64,000 bases of DNA from Methylosinus sp. C49. GTDB taxonomy: Bacteria; Pseudomonadota; Alphaproteobacteria; Rhizobiales; Beijerinckiaceae. The stretch covers positions 124,001-188,000 of the forward strand of contig NZ_AP022333.1 of the NCBI RefSeq assembly GCF_009936375.1. The letters run 5' to 3'. Both the position numbers and the translations under genes were made by a program. The notes beneath the pieces were generated by a model. It saw only the letters and a list, made by a program, of their open reading frames with translations, was not told the origin of the DNA and searched no databases. Below, in pieces: positions 62,601-64,000 of the stretch. How positions within the stretch are numbered: the first letter of the stretch is position 1; each line of letters starts with the position of its first letter.

Positions 62601-64000
62601 TGAGCGATTGGCCCTCCGCGATGCGATAGGGGCCGCCCGCATCGATATTATTCGCCGTGAGACCGACCGTCACCGCATAAGCGGCGGAGGTCGCTCCGGT
62701 CGGAGCCGTATCCTTGTCCAGCGCCGTGGCGCGGATCGCGACATTGCCGGGCGCGGCATAGACATGGCTCGCCTGTGTGGCGTCGGCGCCGAAGGTCTCG
62801 ACGGCGGAACCATCGCCCCAATCGACGCGCCATTCGAGAACGCGATCGATCGGCGAAGGATCGGTCGCCGTGAAGCCGATGGTGAAGGGCGTTCCGACCG
62901 TCGCCGAATGCGAGGCGCCGGTGACGGCGACCGTCGGAGGCGTGTCGGCGATCTCAATTTTCGACACGGCCGTGGTGGAGAGACCATCGGAATTGGTCGC
63001 GCGCACCGCGATCGTATAGAGGCCATTGTCGGCGAGGCCGAGATCGACGAGGCGATCCCAGGGAAGCGTCACGCGATAGACGCCGCCGAGAGCCGTTCCG
63101 ATCACTTCGCCGAACTGGCCGTCGCCGTCTATGTCGAAAGCGACCGGACCGGACAGCGAATTGGTGGAGCCCAGCGCCTGAACATTGGCGGTGAGAGTCA
63201 CGGTCGAGCCTTCCGACGTCGAATAGCTCGGCGCGGAGAAGGACACGATCGGCGAGGACAGAACCGTCAGCCCTTCGAAAGTGTCATAGGCGACCGCGCC
63301 CTTGCCGGCGAGGCTGATCGAGCCATTGGTCTGCGGAATCGGCAGGCCGGCGACGCCGCCGACGAGGATGGAGGCGTTCGGATCCTGCGGATCGACGATC
63401 AGCGTGTCGCCGGGCAGCGCGCCGGGCGCGTCGCCATGCAGCGTCGTCACCGCATCGGAGGGCAGGTTGGGAAGCGAGACGCGCACGATGTCCGCATCGG
63501 CGTCGCCGGAGACGATCGTATGCGCCGCGGCGCCCACCTTCTCTATGGTGATCGCATCGGAGCCGGCGTCGCCGTTGATCGTCGTCGTCGCGCCTGCGCC
63601 CGTGTTCTGCACATCGATCGCATCGGCGTCCGCGCCGCCATGAATGGCGAGCGTGTCGGCCGCCGTCTTGGCGTTGACGACGCGCAGATCGAGGCTGTCC
63701 GCGCCGGCGCCGAGATCGACGCTGGTCGCGCCGCGATAATCGGCGACGACGACATGGTCGGAGCCTTCGCCCGTGCTCACCTTGGTCGCGCCGACGATCG
63801 CCGGCGGCGCGGAGACGAGCGACACAATGTCGTCGCCGACGCCCGTCGTGACGCCGATCGACTCTATATCCGTGTGCTCCGTCGTGAATGCGACCGGCGG
63901 CGCTTTGGGCGAGAGATCGACATTGAATGTCGCGAGGCCGCCCTGCTGCGTCGCCGAGCCGAGGCTACCCACATAAGCGGTGAGCGAGGAGCCGTTCTGC
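56683..64000 (-). CDS. Giant secreted surface protein with PKD, RTX-like and LamG-like repeats (5' end outside window)
   Basis: At least 2,438 codons are visible, open to the window edge, so the N-terminus is missing. In reading order: an N-terminal region with GEGSDHVVV/GADADAIDV-type Asp/Gly repeats; about six PKD-like units each with a WGDG motif (near 62815, 61950, 61650, 61355, 60990 and 60675); a Ca-binding RTX-like block (GGLGDDTLIGG, GGNDLIDGGDG; 59355-59615); and four LamG-like domains of about 220 residues (starts near 60430, 59335, 58540 and 57530). The C-terminus is Pro-rich, then His/Asp-rich (HADHGGHAQAGDGWRFDW). It is the probable cargo of the adjacent export locus. Confidence 0.9.
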   Translation of the reverse strand, partial: QNGSSLTAYVGSLGSATQQGGLATFNVDLSPKAPPVAFTTEHTDIESIGVTTGVGDDIVSLVSAPPAIVGATKVSTGEGSDHVVVADYRGATSVDLGAGADSLDLRVVNAKTAADTLAIHGGADADAIDVQNTGAGATTTINGDAGSDAITIEKVGAAAHTIVSGDADADIVRVSLPNLPSDAVTTLHGDAPGALPGDTLIVDPQDPNASILVGGVAGLPIPQTNGSISLAGKGAVAYDTFEGLTVLSSPIVSFSAPSYSTSEGSTVTLTANVQALGSTNSLSGPVAFDIDGDGQFGEVIGTALGGVYRVTLPWDRLVDLGLADNGLYTIAVRATNSDGLSTTAVSKIEIADTPPTVAVTGASHSATVGTPFTIGFTATDPSPIDRVLEWRVDWGDGSAVETFGADATQASHVYAAPGNVAIRATALDKDTAPTGATSAAYAVTVGLTANNIDAGGPYRIAEGQSLTLTAQATGAPLSYGWDINNDGTIDKSGATASFSWSELTALGVNDSGVYSNPHVIVGYATIGSATPTTISKAVGVTVDNAPPSFATFVNSGPVSEGAASATVTFSGVTDPSPVDAASLTYRYDFDNNGTFDLVQGAGPATVPGQYLRQSGALLVHGQIVDKDGGVADAYTTITINEVAPTLTVAGAATADEGAVYSLSLSATDPGADKIKWWDVNWGDGAQDHILIDAAAANGNVVATHSYADNGAYTIKTGATDNDGSYVAADQNVTVLNVAPTLQNVAVTPAAGPGPAEIAENEFARLSGRIVDPGRLDSFRLNVAWGDGRSEIVDLSAGALNFDVAHRYVQDGVYTITTNIVDKDQGASAPTIVSLKVDNVAPVAGALSVVPSTSREGSSVTVSGVYTDAGPLDLHTVAIDWGDGSSSASAGAGATIIVDAVNRAFTATHVYLDNPAAGANYTISAIVTDDAGAKSNVSTAAVIVTNAAPIIADLTLNGVAAQKQTIGGALASSLTIDENGTVTLLGRFADAGVLDTHSGAVVWGDGGASALTIDEASHTFTATHRYLDDNPTGTAADDYRIDLTLVDKDGGSATISAAVTVANVAPVFATFTNNAAEVGNVLPGEPVVLTGAFSDPGTLDSYTLIVDWGDGTAAETLAYAAGTRDFQLTHNYRDPGFWTISAHLSDDDLGVATATTEARLTGVALLDGVLRIAGTPQNDTVIVRKPLEPIAYWNFNETSGTAVADSAGTPQNGTLYTDRAPDRADPGPSAAFAPFGAANSIEFHDDKKEYVAVADDAVFNLASGAVQLWFDANDQDHGWGDTQVLFSKSKSGLDAGQLTIGVDHGTLFAELEGADATGRLNVYRVEGCDDVACGDWHNVAFTFGEAGMKLYLDGALVGENAYTGGLQGNHEAIVIGASNADNRNASGNLSKLTISDPFSGHIDEVSVYGRQLSDQQVMDAMQKGARGANDPSGATIEVYASFLPIIGQNVIKTFNAADVKSILIATGGGNDNVTVDASVDAPLTVKAGDGNDTVRAGSGASALLGGLGDDTLIGGRANDVILGGDGADYIVGGGGNDLIDGGDGIDTVSMPIVQPTAYWSFDKVTNGVVADSVGTPQNGTFYGASLHGSDDGAATADNVSYDAGANASFSGDTRQYVAVADDAALHSANGTIAFLFDAGDDGRHSDQVLFAKNGYGNNEGDLTIGVADGKVYARLETGTTSYTVTSCDDIGCGWRQLAFSFGADGMKLYIDGALVDANSYSGGLANNRQAIVIGASDETNKNQSGDLSKLTISKAFRGSIDEVAVFGQALNGDQIRRLVVSGPRLASAGPGLSGALSDYQLSFVGGALQVADTRPALPQGVAYWSLDEARGSTTLADSAGVAQNATFVTKLASDLGNAGPSASVASFGAGTSAAFHKDPRGYIAVANSADFALDDGAIQLWFDATSTQGTQTLFSKDGAHAQDGLTISLVGQRLEASLDGHVVDTLNIVSAGSWNQLAFTFGRGGMKLYLNGVLVGEDSYTGGLAGNHEAIVIGGSNASNSDASGDLSKQRVTNAFGGLIDEVAIFGGSVDQAFVRRLMKEGAQKLIAEGAAGPTIDGTDQLEGVERLVFGDGTSAYVLGGANPSTLSAADVQSLAGNGQLIVLGDGGQPLHLSGAWGDIGQRAIGNVLYDVYHNSSAQLLVQSGVQVTADQQLLTPIAYWTFDGAGSIVADSAGAAQNGVFYANGQPDRDDAGPSTAIAPFGAGASADFHDSSREYVAVANDPAFAVANGAITLWFDARSTFGQQTLFAKDGAGLSSGLTIGLDGNHLVVQMEGPSGVYTIRSSTTVAAGSWRNVAFTFGAGGMKLYLDGVLVGSNAYAGGLTANQSAIVIGGSDEANVGAASDLSKLKITKSFDGHIDEVAFFGQALTANQIQQAAVAGAFGVASVDVPITFVPPPPPAPAPHCSDLDDWLWEAEHKRNHADHGGHAQAGDGWRFDW
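56840..60445 (-). repeat. Four tandem-type LamG-like coding repeats
   Basis: Repeats start at AYWNF (about 60430), AYWSF (59335), AYWSL (58540) and AYWTF (57530). Each carries VADSxGxxQNGxF, YVAVADDAxF, GGMKLYLDGxLVG-type and NxxAIVIGxS then SGHIDEVxxFGQ elements. Units differ enough to encode diverged domains but are clearly homologous at DNA level. The RTX-like block separates unit 1 from unit 2. Confidence 0.85.

Noticed and set aside
1-64000. CRISPR arrays, rRNA or tRNA genes
   Set aside because: No regularly spaced repeats with unique spacers and no recognisable rRNA or tRNA sequence were seen; the regular repeats at 56.8-60.4 kb are coding LamG units.

Overview
High-GC DNA with rhizobial-type gene families: a repABC replication/partition module, an FYDLN-acid protein, a DUF1612-type remnant, FitAB and COG1569 PIN toxin-antitoxin pairs, and several TonB systems. 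This points to an alphaproteobacterium of the Hyphomicrobiales, possibly the Methylosinus/Methylocystis group (the genus is inference). The complete repABC module at 33.9-37.6 kb means this is a megaplasmid or chromid, or a chromosome carrying an integrated one. No rRNA, tRNA or CRISPR array was seen.

Layout. 0-5 kb: the end of a LytTR regulator, a minus-strand run of five small (mostly secreted) proteins including an ankyrin protein, and a LytS-type histidine kinase. 5.3-11.5 kb: a self-contained TonB operon (exbD, tonB, receptor, exbB) ending in a Tat-exported 2',3'-cyclic-nucleotide phosphodiesterase/5'-nucleotidase. 11.7-18 kb: a flavin-dependent LLM oxidoreductase converging on a metal-chelate importer (receptor, binding protein, FecCD permease, ATPase); similar AT-rich motifs sit at both outer ends. 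18.6-25.3 kb: a siderophore-type receptor with a Tat-exported isonitrile-hydratase-like DJ-1/PfpI protein, a divergent OmpR-type two-component system, then DoxX and pirin. 25.5-33.8 kb: accessory DNA with two toxin-antitoxin pairs, an IS110 remnant, an ArsR/MFS/SRPBCC-PNPOx operon and a serine recombinase.

33.9-37.7 kb: repC, repB and repA, with a recognisable antisense (ctRNA) promoter and terminator between repB and repC. 37.8-40.2 kb: a DEAD-box helicase, an FYDLN protein and a broken cold-shock gene. 40.3-43.0 kb: an AT-richer island bounded by near-identical 23-bp inverted repeats. It holds Fic with a small partner, a broken IS1-family transposase, an SDH_sah/ClpP-fold protease-like protein and small genes, and looks like an IS1-derived element carrying passengers. 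43.2-47.8 kb: YchJ, a CHASE2 cyclase, FecR, a 40-bp perfect palindrome and an aminotransferase homologue lacking its PLP lysine.

47.9-64 kb: a seven-gene minus-strand locus. It starts with a giant surface protein (more than 2,430 residues visible, 5' end outside the window; PKD, RTX-like and four LamG-like repeats), followed by DUF3467, GAF-HlyD, PqqD-like/M50/HlyD, a shortened SecA paralogue, a periplasmic adaptor and a TolC-type outer-membrane channel. Together these look like a dedicated export route for the giant protein. This locus and the IR-bounded element are the two strongest candidates for poorly described systems.
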